Source: Sesamum alatum
Taxonomy: Eukaryota > Streptophyta > Magnoliopsida > Lamiales > Pedaliaceae
Direction: 5' to 3'
Assembly: GCA_034509735.1 (NCBI GenBank)
Contig: JACGWO010000007.1
Coordinates: forward strand, 1 to 64,000
Length of the DNA stretch: 64,000 bases
The translations under genes were made by a program, and so were the position numbers. The stretch's first letter is position 1. Each line of letters starts with the position of its first letter. Below are positions 9,501 through 20,080 of the stretch, in pieces. The notes under the pieces are model-generated. The model worked only from the letters and a program-made list of their open reading frames with translations, had not been told where the DNA came from and did no database searches.

Positions 9501-10780
9501 TGTTGCTTTGTTGTGCCGCTGCTACTGGCTATTTTGTTCTGTGTGCTGGTTACTGCTGCTTGGTTGTTGCTTTACTTTTGCTGTTTCTGCTGTTTTTTTG
9601 CCATTCTGTTGCTGTTGTCTTTTGTTTTGGGGGTCCTTGCTGCTGAAAGTCTGCTTCCTGCCACTTGTGTGGTTGATTTGCTGAGCTGTTGTTTCTGTTA
9701 TTTGTGCTGCTGCTGCTGATGCTTTTCGTGTTGCTGTTGCAGCTTTCGTTTTGAACAAGAGTAGCAGCAGCAGCTTTGGTTCTTGATGCAGCAATAGCCG
9801 AACTCCTTCTGCTATTTGTTGTTGCTGTTGAGCTGCTTCTAGTCTGCTGCTGATGCTTTTTGCTGCTAAATGCTGGTGGTTGTTGCTTTGCTTTTGGTGC
9901 TCGGTTTTGTGTTTTGATGCTGCAGCTGTTGGAGATGTTGTTGTTGCTTTGCTGATTCGGCTCATTCGGGCTGATTCTCGTGATGGGCCAATGCTGCGTC
10001 TTGGGCAAGGAACTAGATGTTTTTGGGCTTCAAATCAGACAAGTTGGGCTGCAATTTTTTTTACTAAAAATTGGCTCTGATCTGCTGCTGCTGAGGCTGC
10101 TGTTGTTGAGCTCTGGGCCGAACGGTTTTGGGTGTGAATAGATGTGGAACTTGGTGAATTTAATTGGAGGGAGAACAATTGGGTTTGCTGACTTTGATGG
10201 AAAAATTGGAAGGGAAATCGGGTTCAATAGATGGGCTGCTGTTCATTTTAAAAAAAAAAAATTGGACTGCTGGCGGTGGGCTGAGCAAGTGAAGTTGTGA
10301 TGACTAATTTTTGGGCTGGGCTACATTTTTCCTTTTTGTTTTGCATGGGCTGCATTTTTTTGGCTGGGCTGAGCAAATGTTGCTGTTGGTTTTAGTTCGC
10401 TGGGCCGCGCGCTATAGTTCGCTGGGCCGCGCGCTGAAGCCACCTCTAATCCGCAAAGGACTGTGATGATGGGCTGCGATGATGGGCTGCCCCTATGAGC
10501 TGAGGGCAATGACACCTTGGGCTTCTTCAACACTTTCGCTGCTGGGCCTTGCCGCCTGGGCCATCTGCACAAGGGGCCCAAGGGACTGAATCACATAGGG
10601 CATTTGCTGAATTTCCTGGGCCTGAAGAAATTTTTGTGGGCTGTCTTTTTTTACATGCCCAACTTTTTATTATTTGGGCTTCATTTTGTGATATTGTACA
10701 AAACTCTTGTGGTTCGATTTTTAGATTTTATCGAGAAGGGAGGGGATCCCGATAATTCCCCATTTAAAAAAAAAAAAAAA
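6593..10780 (+). mobile_element. LINE-derived ORF1-only element, copy B, complete between telomeric arrays
   Basis: This copy shows the whole element: a leader of about 780 bases with CCG-rich tracts (6593-7373), ORF1 at 7374-9320, TGC-rich and TGGGCY-rich 3' regions, and a 15-base A tract at 10766-10780 joined to CCCTAAA. No reverse transcriptase, endonuclease or RNase H motif is visible in any frame, so movement would need proteins supplied by a full LINE. There is no target-site duplication; both ends meet telomeric repeats. The exact 5' end is uncertain. Confidence 0.65.
7374..9320 (+). pseudogene. LINE ORF1-type protein, copy B, same amber stop
   Basis: This copy has the same translation as 232-2178, with the same TAG at 8199-8201 between the DUF4283-like domain and the CCHC knuckle. 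As in copy A, residues downstream of the stop hold an imperfect duplication: a knuckle, then NAPK, then an IDAH...TER...CSKAA block, repeated once. In the second unit the knuckle keeps only its histidine and last cysteine. Confidence 0.75.
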
Positions 10781-10815
10781 CCCTAAACCCTAAACCCTAA
10801 ACCCTAAACCCTAAA
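10781..10815. repeat. Five CCCTAAA repeats, copy B
   Basis: Duplicate of 3637-3671: five perfect units directly after the 15-base A tract. Confidence 0.95.
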
Positions 10816-11920
10816 AAAGAAGGAAAAGAAGAAGGAAAATCGAAAAGCTGCTTGGGACTTGTCTATTTTATTTGCATCCTTTGTTATAATTTTGTGGACC
10901 TTTTTTCTACTTGGGCATGAATTGTTTACCATGGATTTGGGTTGATATCTTGCAATTTATTAAGGCTTTTTGACCCAACAAATTCTGGGCTTCGCCATAC
11001 CTCTGGCCTCGATTTTTCCTGCAGAAAAAATAGGCTTATGGGCCAAATTTTGCACTGGGCCGCACTGAGGACCATCATCTCTGACTGCTGGGCCGCGCAC
11101 CACGACACGCTGGGCCACGCAGACAGGCCTTGGATTTTCCTCAACAGGGCCGTGTGCTGGGCCTCCGCTGGACACCCGCTGAATTCTCGTTGGGCTTCCA
11201 TTGGGCTTCGCTAAGCTTCTACTGGGCCTCCATTGGCTGAACCTTCACCTGGCTGCAGCGGGCCGATCTCAATTCGCGACCTGGGCCGCCCTTCCCTCGG
11301 CCGCCTGGGCCACACGCTGGGCTGAAGTGGGCCACACCAAGGCTGCCACTTCTTTTTACCTGGGCCGCGCCCTACTCTGTTGCACTGGGCCGCACCCCAC
11401 CCGGTCGCCTGGGCCACATTTGGTGGGCTGCAATATGGAACCACACTCCAGCTGCGTTGGGCTGATTTTTTCTGGGCCGTAATTGATCACTTGGGCTCCC
11501 AAAATTCTTGGGCTTATTTTATTATAAAACCTCCATAAATTAATAACCTTAAGACCATGAAATTTTATTAATTTAGAGAGATATTAATATATCAATAAAT
11601 TAATATTTTATTAACTAAAAGAGAGACTTTTTAAATTCAGCAAATTTAGTCCATATGTATTGAAAATAAAGGAATTCATATATGTTTCATTGATTATATT
11701 CATGTATCAACCAATTCTTTATAATTAATTAAATATATCCATGTATAATATCAATTCATTGTATACAATTAACTATTATATTCATTGACGCATGTGTCAA
11801 TTCAATGGAATTATTTAAATACACATGTTTACATTAATTCGTAGCACTTAAATAACTATTATAATCAATTAAATATATTCATGCATGATGAATGAAACAT
11901 ATACTACATAAATCTCAATA

Positions 11921-12824
11921 TGAAAATAAAATAATTCATAACACCCAACCATGTCTTCTCATCTAAAAGGCATCGCGAAATCATCCATGAATGATCAAAT
12001 GCGTAAAGCATTATGTGAGTATAAGAAAAATCAAGTAACAATAGATGCATATTTTAGCAAATTATCATAATATTTATATTTGTAATATTTATGAATTATT
12101 AATTTAGATTTTTAATGGGACCTAATATTTATAAAGGGATTTTTCGAAAAAATTTATCTTATTATCTTATCGAATTTGATGATTTTTTACAAAGGCCCAA
12201 GTTGGGATCAAAAAATTTATTATTTTAGAGAGTTTATTAATTTATAAAGGTTTTACCGTAGCAAAATTGGTAAAATGAATTAGTTTTAAACTTTTAAATA
12301 TGCATTATTGATAAATGCAATTGGAATAAAGAAGTATATCATTTGGCATTTTTTTCCATAAATATTTTGTGAATCAGACCGTTATTACAGGGGTCTCCCA
12401 CTTAATAAATAGTACTAATAATTGAAACACACGCGATGCAATATGTATAATTTAAATTTGTATCATATTTGTTTAATGAAATAAAATAGAGTAAAATGAG
12501 ATAAAGAATTGGTTGAAAATGGTAAAAAAAGATTAATTAAAATATAAATATATATATATATATATGAATAGAATATTATGAATCTAATTAACTAATTGTT
12601 TAGGAAGATGGTTATTACGAATTAAATAAATATAAGTAACGATATGTTGGTCTACCCACATTTTGTCTGCTAAAGATAGTTAGTCTGAAGTTTTTGGTCT
12701 TAATAAATAATATATATAGTTAAGTATAAATTAATGCTTTTTTTTTCTCAGAAAAACATATATATTATTTTTTAGTTTATGTGCATTTATCGAGTGTTTT
12801 GAGTCTTAATAAATAAGTATAGAT
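11921..12824. other. AT-rich spacer; a short pogo-like reading frame at 11951-12070 is doubtful
   Basis: Unrelated to copy A after 11920. ATG at 11951 opens 39 codons containing MNDQMRKALCEYKKNQVTID, vaguely like the first helix-turn-helix of pogo/CENP-B-type transposases, then stops. The rest is AT-rich with a (TA)n run near 12550-12565. I see no other gene. Confidence 0.4.
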
Positions 12825-13232
12825 CACTACCAAAAAAAAAAAATTATTCCCGACACTATAAATTACTACCGCTTGAAAGTCGTGGTAAATCAAAACTATC
12901 TAGCACGGTTAAACAAAATCAATGTCAAAAATTAAGTTTTGACCACGATTAATTAACTTTCGCTATAGTTTTACCTGTGGCCAAAATGTTCACCACAATT
13001 TTTAGCTGTAGCAAATGTTTTAGGCCCGCTTGCAGACACAACGGCTAATAGTTGTTGCAGAGCCGTGGTAAATTAGTATCTACCATGATTTTTTACTTGT
13101 AACCATCGTAATTAACCATAATGAAAAGACATATTTCTTCTAGTGGATGGATAAGTATAAATTAATAAAAAAAAAAAGTCTCACAGATACTTATATTATT
13201 ATTTTTTAATTATGTGCATTTATCGAGTGTCT
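12715..13232. repeat. Direct repeat (~80 bp) on both sides of the CACTA MITE
   Basis: 12720-12800 and 13150-13232 share TAAGTATAAATTAAT and ATGTGCATTTATCGAGTGT in the same order, so an older tandem duplication was later split by the MITE. Confidence 0.6.
12825..13145. mobile_element. CACTA-type MITE, 321 bp
   Basis: The element starts CACTACCAAAAAA and ends TTCTTCTAGTG, giving CACTA termini in inverted orientation. It is flanked by the 3 bp direct repeat GAT (12822-12824 and 13146-13148), the size expected for CACTA (En/Spm) transposition. The interior repeats words such as GTGGTAAA and ACCACGAT and has no coding capacity, so it depended on an outside transposase. Confidence 0.8.
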
Positions 13233-14154
13233 CGATTGTTAGCATATACATTTACTAGTCGTTATTGCACGCGATCACCACGAGTATATAAAAAAGAATT
13301 ATGGTATGAGATGAAAAAAAAAATTATGAAAGAATGAGAAAAATAAAGTTGGTAAAAAGAAAGAAATATGGAGATGGAGTAAAGTGAGAGAAACGTAGAG
13401 TTGTGGATCTACAAGCATTCATATAGTAAACTATCATATGAACTCATGTTGCTACTGCTTCTCAGTAATTTTTATTTAAGTGACTACAAGATTGATGAAG
13501 TATTCTTGAAAGAAAGGTTGGACAAAAGGGAAATTAACTTGAGAAAAAAAGATTGATTCAATGGATGGGAAAAAAATTGAACTGGCAGCAAAATATATTG
13601 ATTATTATTTTTTAAATATTTTTTTAATTGATGAACTCAATGTTCACTGCAATTACCTTCAAATTCTTAAAATGAGAGCATTCACCTATTCAATTTTTAA
13701 TTATACTCATTTAGATCAATTAATTATATGTACCTTTTTCATATAGTGTTTTCGAAAGAAGACCAAAAATTTTGGTTAAAAAAGATTTTCTGATTGGTTG
13801 TGAGGCTGTGTACACAAAGAATGTTGTGTTCAAGATATTGTTCAATAATTTTTTATATTTATATTGTTCACCTACACAAATAGCAAAAAATTAGAAATAC
13901 AATGCATAATAATAAGTGATTAGAACTATAAATTCAATCAATTCATGAAAATAAAGATTTAATTTTTGAAGTTTTCACTTGAGTTCAATAAATTTCTACT
14001 GTCTTTCGTTTCCTATAGATTTTTTTATTTTTATTTTTTGGTAAAAACGAGTATTATATATAGATTGTTTTATTTCAAATTGTTACTGATTCTTTTGATC
14101 AATTTAAAAATATAAGTAATTATTGCATCGCACCCAATAAAATTATGTGCGCGG
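13233..14154. other. AT-rich spacer without recognisable gene
   Basis: Short reading frames only, no family signature. A CACGCGATCACCACG stretch at 13268-13283 next to ACTAGT could be a decayed Helitron 3' end on the minus strand, but the hairpin is poor. Confidence 0.4.
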
Positions 14155-14958
14155 TGATGTATATAATAGTAATTATAATTTATTTATAAAGGTATTAAAG
14201 TAATTTTTCTGTGTAGATCACATGGTAAATATATATACCCTATCTCACCATAAAATAACTAAATCACTATAAATACAAGATATATTATTTTTGAAAGACA
14301 GGGTTACTATTTACTGATTTGACAACTCATACGAAAATTCTCTCATTAAAACTTGGGGTGCAATTGTGTCGAGGGCATTTTTTCCGATTATTTCATTTAC
14401 TAAAAACCACTTCCACATCATTGGGGTCGTTTGTTATCTTGGGTCAAAAATCTCTTTAATATTAATTTAAATAATTGTTCTACTTGAGGGGCACTAAATG
14501 CTTCCCACATTTTTTTTTTAATTTTCGGACGACTCACACGTCTTCTAGTAACTCATTCGAGAATAATTAATGAATTCCCACCCCCACTCTCCCCATGCAT
14601 TCAACACTTCAATTTTTTCTTGCAAAGAATTCTTACTCTCATCCGGATTATTATTTCTTGCGAAGTATTCCGTTTGAGAGTGGGGGGTTGTATGATGTAT
14701 ATAATAGTAATTATAATTTATTTATAAGGGTATAAGAATAATTTTCTTGTATAGACCATATGGTAAATATATGCACCCTATCTCACCATAAAATAACCAA
14801 ATCACTATAAATACAAGATATATTATTTTTTAAAAGCAGGATTACTATTCAGTGATTTGACAACTCATACGAAAATTCTCCCACTAAAACTTGAAGTATA
14901 ATTATATCGAGAGCATTTTTCCCAATTATTTTCTTTACTAAAAACGAATTCCACATCA
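14155..14958. mobile_element. TRIM-like element with 266 bp terminal direct repeats
   Basis: Two direct repeats, 14155-14420 and 14693-14958, each begin TGATGT and end ACATCA. They thus have LTR-like TG...CA ends with a 6 bp inverted repeat. The 272 bp between them ends in a purine/G-rich tract (GAGAGTGGGGGG) just before the second repeat, like a polypurine tract. There is no coding capacity. Size and layout suit a terminal-repeat retrotransposon in miniature. No target-site duplication and no standard initiator-tRNA-Met primer site were found, so a simple duplication remains possible. Confidence 0.5.
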
Positions 14959-15351
14959 TGCTGGAACCGCGTGACGCTAGCAAATGGAAAGATAGGCCAC
15001 TGCTTTGCTTTTGAACATGTGAAGAAATTGAAATGAAAGAAAGAGTTTGAGTTATACTAAGAAACCTGCTCCACATTTTACGCCAGCCATCTTTCATACT
15101 TCCACCACTCCAGTAATAAATTGGAACTGGATTCTCTACTCCAATGACCTGTTCATGGGAGCAACGTAACGAGACCTCTTCTATTCAAACTCTATCATAA
15201 GTAGCAGTTTTCTCGTTTTCCTGTTGCCTCTCTCTTTATCCTTTTTCAGATACTTTTTTTTCTTCATACTTTCATCTAAATTAAATGATCTTGAACTATT
15301 AAACGCCAGCTGTTGTGGTCAAACCGATCACAAGTCTTTGAATTTTGAAGC

Positions 15352-18097
15352 ATGACTGTGCATCCCAAAATTGGTGATGAGTTTCCAACAGGCTTGAGGG
15401 TTCTCGCTGTGGATGATAACCCCACCTGCCTCATGGTCTTGGAGTCTCTACTTCGCAAATGCCAATATCATGGTCTTACAAATCACAATCTTCTACTTTA
15501 CTTCATTTACATTTCTGTATTAATATTTATATTCAAGATCCTTTCTGTTCGTCTGAAACTGTTGCTTAAATTTTTTTGTGTTTGAAACATATATACTTTA
15601 TATGTATTTGCATCCTGATTTTTCAGTCTACTGCAGGCTAGATGTCTTCATAAGAACTCGTCTTTTTAACATTTATCTACGATATGAAAAGGCCAATGCA
15701 TTAATCTGTTGAACTGCGAAGCAGTAGCAACATGAGTTAATATAGAAATTACTGTGCCCTCGAAATGCTTACGTCTCTACCCTTCTCTGTTCCTTATAAT
15801 TTCTCAAGTTGTATGACAGTTTACTATGTAATATTCTTGCAGTCACCACTGCAAACCAAGCAATTACAGCACTGAACCTCCTCCGAGAAAACAAAGACAA
15901 GTTTGATTTGGTAATCAGTGATGTCGATATGCCTGACATGGATGGCTTTATGCTTCTTGAGCATGTGGGACTTGAAATGGACATCCCGGTCATCAGTATG
16001 TCAGCAAAAGTCAAGCCATTATTATTTATCACTTCCTTGTATTTTAATAGGAAACCGGGACATGCTTTTCTCCTTTTTATCTATTTTTCAAAATAAGGAT
16101 TTTAACTTTTTTCCTGTGTAAGAAAAGCTCTCACCTGGATTTGAATTTTAACTTAGACTTTGTTTGCAGTGTTGTCATCGTATGGTGATAAAGAACTTGT
16201 AATGAAGGGGATCACTCATGGGGCTTGTGATTATTTGCTAAAACCTGTCCGGATTCAGGAGCTAAAAATTATCTGGCAACATGTAGTAAGAAGAAAGAAG
16301 CTGGATTACAAAGAATGGAGAACTTCTGACAAGGTTCCCTTGGAATCTGGTGAACTACGAGAAGAGATTAAGTTGATGAAGAATGTTGATCACAACGTAA
16401 AATCGAATAGGAAAAGGAAAGATCAAACCGATGACCAAGAGAAGGAGTATGAAGAGAAAGGTCAACGACGTGAGGATTTGTCAACCCAAAAAAAGCGCCG
16501 TATTGTTTGGACACAACAGCTTCATCAAAAATTTACTGAAGCAGTTGACAAATTGGGACTTGATAGTGAGTTTGTTTAACTAATCATGATTTATAGGATC
16601 AAATAGTAGTGTCTTTAAAATTGCAGAATATGTATTTGTTATGCTTTCTATTTATTCCCAATCTGTACACTGTTGCAGATTTAGTAATTTTACATGCTAA
16701 TTGTTGAAGCTGATATGATTTGTTACCTGGAATGTCGTGTATTTTTTGAACCTGAATCAGAACCAGAGACCTCTTACCCTTACTAATTTTGTCTTTTGAT
16801 ATGCTTTTGTTGCAGAGGCCGTACCTAAAAAGATACTGGAGTTAATGAACGATGTAAAGCTTACACGAGAAAATGTAGCCAGCCACCTCCAGGTAGGTAA
16901 ATTCTTTGTCTCTGGTGCCCAAGTTTTATATGCAATTGGTCCTGTTATATATGCTTCGCTTACTAGCTTATTTGTGTTTCAGAAATATAGGCTGCACCTG
17001 AAAAAATCCTTTGGCTATGCTGATTCTGCTTATGCACAAGTTTTTAATGAAGTAACTAGGCAAAATATATCTATGGATTCTGGTTACAGATCATATCCAG
17101 GTACCAGCAGGGTGCCAATTAGTCCAAGTTCAGCTGCTCTTTCTTCTTCAGGAATCATTGAATGGGGTGGTGAGCCAGACACTTTGATGAACACCAATAT
17201 TAATCATGAACATAATAATAATACCCACTCAAACTCAAGCATGCAAACAGGGAACCAAGGCCTCCATGGTATGCTGCTGATGCCGCTAGAGGAACATTTT
17301 TTTAATGCTCCAAGGGAGGGAGAGGTTTTTGGAAATGGGTCCTCTAAATCTACTGGTGCAATTTCGTCCTCCTTAACTTCAGAGTTTTCATCCATGTTGC
17401 CAAATTTTGGTAGATCTAATGACAACTGGCCTGCAGCTGCAGTTCACTCCCCGAGCTTTTTCCATGAACCAGCTGCTCCTTCATCTTATTTGAGTGTTGA
17501 TACATCATCAGCTCATGCAGCGGTGATAAATCCACATCAAGTTTCTCCTCCTATAAGCTCAGTGGCCAATAATAGTAATACATCACCAATCGTTAAGACA
17601 TACTTGGATTGCCCAAGACCAAGTCATGATGATGCAGGGCATAATATGAATCATCATATTCTTCACCAGGAATTTTTTGATCAATCAAAATCAAATCACA
17701 CATTTTGCTTGGGAGACCCTTTACTGGTTCCTCGAGAAGTTGAAATGTGTCAGAGGCATGAATGTTGTACAAATGATGAGGTTCTAGATTCAGTGAGAGA
17801 AAGTGATGTTGTTGATAATTCCTTTGCAAGACATGATGAGCTTGACAATGCCAAACCGACAGCTTTGGATATGAAGCAAACAAAGCCACTACTATTACAA
17901 TGTTCAGTGCCAGCTCATTGGAAGATTTAATGAATATCATGAAGCAGGTAATCTTTCCTTTATACTTGTTTATCTTCTTTACTTAAATCCATAGTTTCTC
18001 AAACAGTGAGTTTAGTTTATTTTATGTTTGATCTGTTGAGTAACTAACTATATATGGACATATGCATTTTTTCTGTTAATAAGCCTTACATGCTTGC

Positions 18098-18134
<37 letters not shown>

Positions 18135-18144
18135 CAATCTATAG
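15352..18144 (+). CDS. Type-B cytokinin response regulator (ARR-B), six exons
   Basis: A nuclear transcription factor at the end of the cytokinin His-Asp phosphorelay. Proposed exons: 15352-15472, 15843-15995, 16170-16565, 16816-16892, 16983-17947, 18100-18144. Exons 1-3 give a full receiver domain (residues ~17-130) with the acidic pair LAVDDNPTC, phospho-acceptor [16 protein letters not shown], and the YLLKPV lysine. A basic linker leads into the Myb-like GARP domain (~180-240) with [15 protein letters not shown] and [19 protein letters not shown], split by the usual intron after SHLQ. A Ser/Asn-rich C-terminal region follows. The exon 5 frame used upstream stops at 17928-17930. The conserved-looking end [14 protein letters not shown] plus the exon 6 tail (twelve Asp, Asn, Leu, stop) lies in another frame, so a frameshift or unrecognised splice sits at about 17846-17900. 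A product of about 585 residues is expected. The start is the first ATG before the receiver. Confidence 0.85.
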
Positions 18145-18406
18145 GTTGGTTGATGTTGAAGAAGAGGCTTAGTATCTCTTCTTTCAATGATTCAATCAGA
18201 GGTTGGGTGATGAATTCTGGACTTGCAATAAATGACCAAAAAGAAGCAGGAAGAGTCTTTTTCTGGAACTTCTGCATGTTAATAATATACATTGCTGCTG
18301 TTTGTAATAAGTGACTTAAATAAGTTATAATTCTGTTCCTAGATCTCCATGCATGATAGTAATTGGTGGTTGACATTGAGAAGCCCATGCACGGAGGAAA
18401 TCAAAT

Positions 18407-18441
<35 letters not shown>

Positions 18442-20080
18442 ATCAAATACAGAATGACTGGTACCAATGCCAATGGACTATCCTCCACAATCAAATTCCT
18501 CACCATATATATTAATTTGAAACATCTATACTATTAATTAATACTATTATAAAGGAAAGAGGGTTTTTAGACTCGCATTGATAGTTATGATACAACTACA
18601 CCAAATTATTATAATATCAAAACTATCCTTCAACTTCCCAACTCATGTTAAATTAACTACTCAATTAAATTTTTTTAAAAAATTAATTTCCATGTAATTA
18701 TATGTACTCAAGAATAAAATTCACTCGCATTTTGTTTATGTTTAGAAATAACATATTAGTATTTGTGTTGCATATATATATAATCATTTTTATCGATATA
18801 ACATGTCGGGGAAGAATATTATGATGTACTAGAATTTTAGTTGGTTCATGACACTATTGTTCGTGTTAACGTCACAAATTCAAAATGAGATGGATTGGCC
18901 ACAAACATGTGAAAGACAACAATCCCAACAAAAAGTGGCTAATTCAAGACAAGCTGATATGTCAGTGCAATGGCGTTGACCTTAAATAATATTTATAATA
19001 GTTAATTGTATTTTTTTCATAAGTTAATTTTTAAATTTAATTTTGCTAATTATTGGTAAATATCTAATTTATAATTATTAAATAAACCATAATAAATAAA
19101 TTATTAAAATAATTAAAGATTATAATTAGTGGGGCTTGTAATTATTCATTAATTAATAATTAATTAAATCAAATAAAAAAAATTGGAGTCCCGGACCTCG
19201 TCTCGACTTCAATTTTTATTTTAAAAAGAAAAAATAATCGTGGATGTGATCCTCAACTTGCCCCAAAAATGTTATAAATTTTAAAATTATTTGTGTTTTT
19301 TAATTTATTATAATAAATAAGCCAGATATATCTTCTCTATAATAAAGATCCATGTAAGGGTGGAAGATTTTCTGACTATCTAATTTATATTTCAATGATT
19401 TCACTAATGATTAATTAAACTACAAGTATTTCCTCTAAAAGAAATAAAAATAAAAGTATAAGGAATTGAAAAAAGAAATTATCGATCATATTTGTGGCAT
19501 GAAAATGCATTTGCATAGTTGTAGATAAGTTAAATGGTTGCTCTTACTTCAATGATTACTTCTAAATGAGATTTTCAGAAATTTGATTCAAACATAGGTA
19601 ACCTTTTCCAAAATTTATTTATAAATATATCTTTCGAAAAATTGATGAAATTATTAGAATTAATGTCATAATTTAGCTCTTTAATATCCCAAAAAGAATC
19701 TTTATGAATGTTTTCAATTTGTATTGCGAGGTAAAATTATTTAAATAATGTAGAATAAAAAATAAATTATAAAATTAAAGTTAATTTCAAACTTTTAAGA
19801 AAATAAGCAAAGTCGGGGGTAGAAACCCCGACTTCTGACAAAAAAAAATTTAAAAAAATAAAAAAGTACATCAAAGCCGGGGTTGGAGACCCCCGCCCCG
19901 ACAACGGGGTCTCAGACCCCTTTTTGAGCCAAATTGGTTTAAAACAAAACTTGTCAGCCCAAATTCATACAAATTATTATTTTTTTTATTAATGAATTTT
20001 TTATTTATAAAAAATAATTAATTTAATATCTTTATTAATATTGTGTATAAAAAATTGTGAATGATAAATTATGTAATGTA
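18145..20080. other. Spacer with (AT)n microsatellite; no gene
   Basis: Holds the 3' UTR of the response regulator, an (AT)14 run at 18411-18438 and long AT-rich DNA. TCTATACTATTAATT at 18525 resembles a Helitron 5' end. GC-rich hairpins at 19810-19920 are listed separately. No reading frame of known family was seen. Confidence 0.6.
19810..19920. repeat. Three closely spaced GC-rich hairpins
   Basis: 19810-19834 is AAGTCGGGG, a 7-base loop and CCCCGACTT (9 bp perfect stem). 19880-19894 can pair GGGGT with ACCCC. 19906-19920 is the near-perfect palindrome GGGGTCTCAGACCCC. They lie in otherwise very AT-rich DNA, which makes them stand out. Function unknown. Confidence 0.6.

Larger units (their letters stand above)
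4777..11920. repeat. Complete proximal copy of the ~7.14 kb tandem unit
   Basis: If the duplication is head to tail, the full unit is 4777-11920. In order it holds a long CCCTAAA array, a retrocopy fragment, a short CCCTAAA array, an ARID-HMG retrocopy, a third short array, a LINE-like ORF1 element with poly(A), a five-repeat CCCTAAA array, and a TGGGCY-rich piece followed by AT-rich DNA. 7143-11920 is the part also visible as copy A. The unit borders are inferred from where identity ends. Confidence 0.7.

Noticed and set aside
18086..18388. Minus-strand frame with a long histidine run
   Set aside because: It is the antisense of the GAT repeat that encodes the aspartate run of the response regulator.
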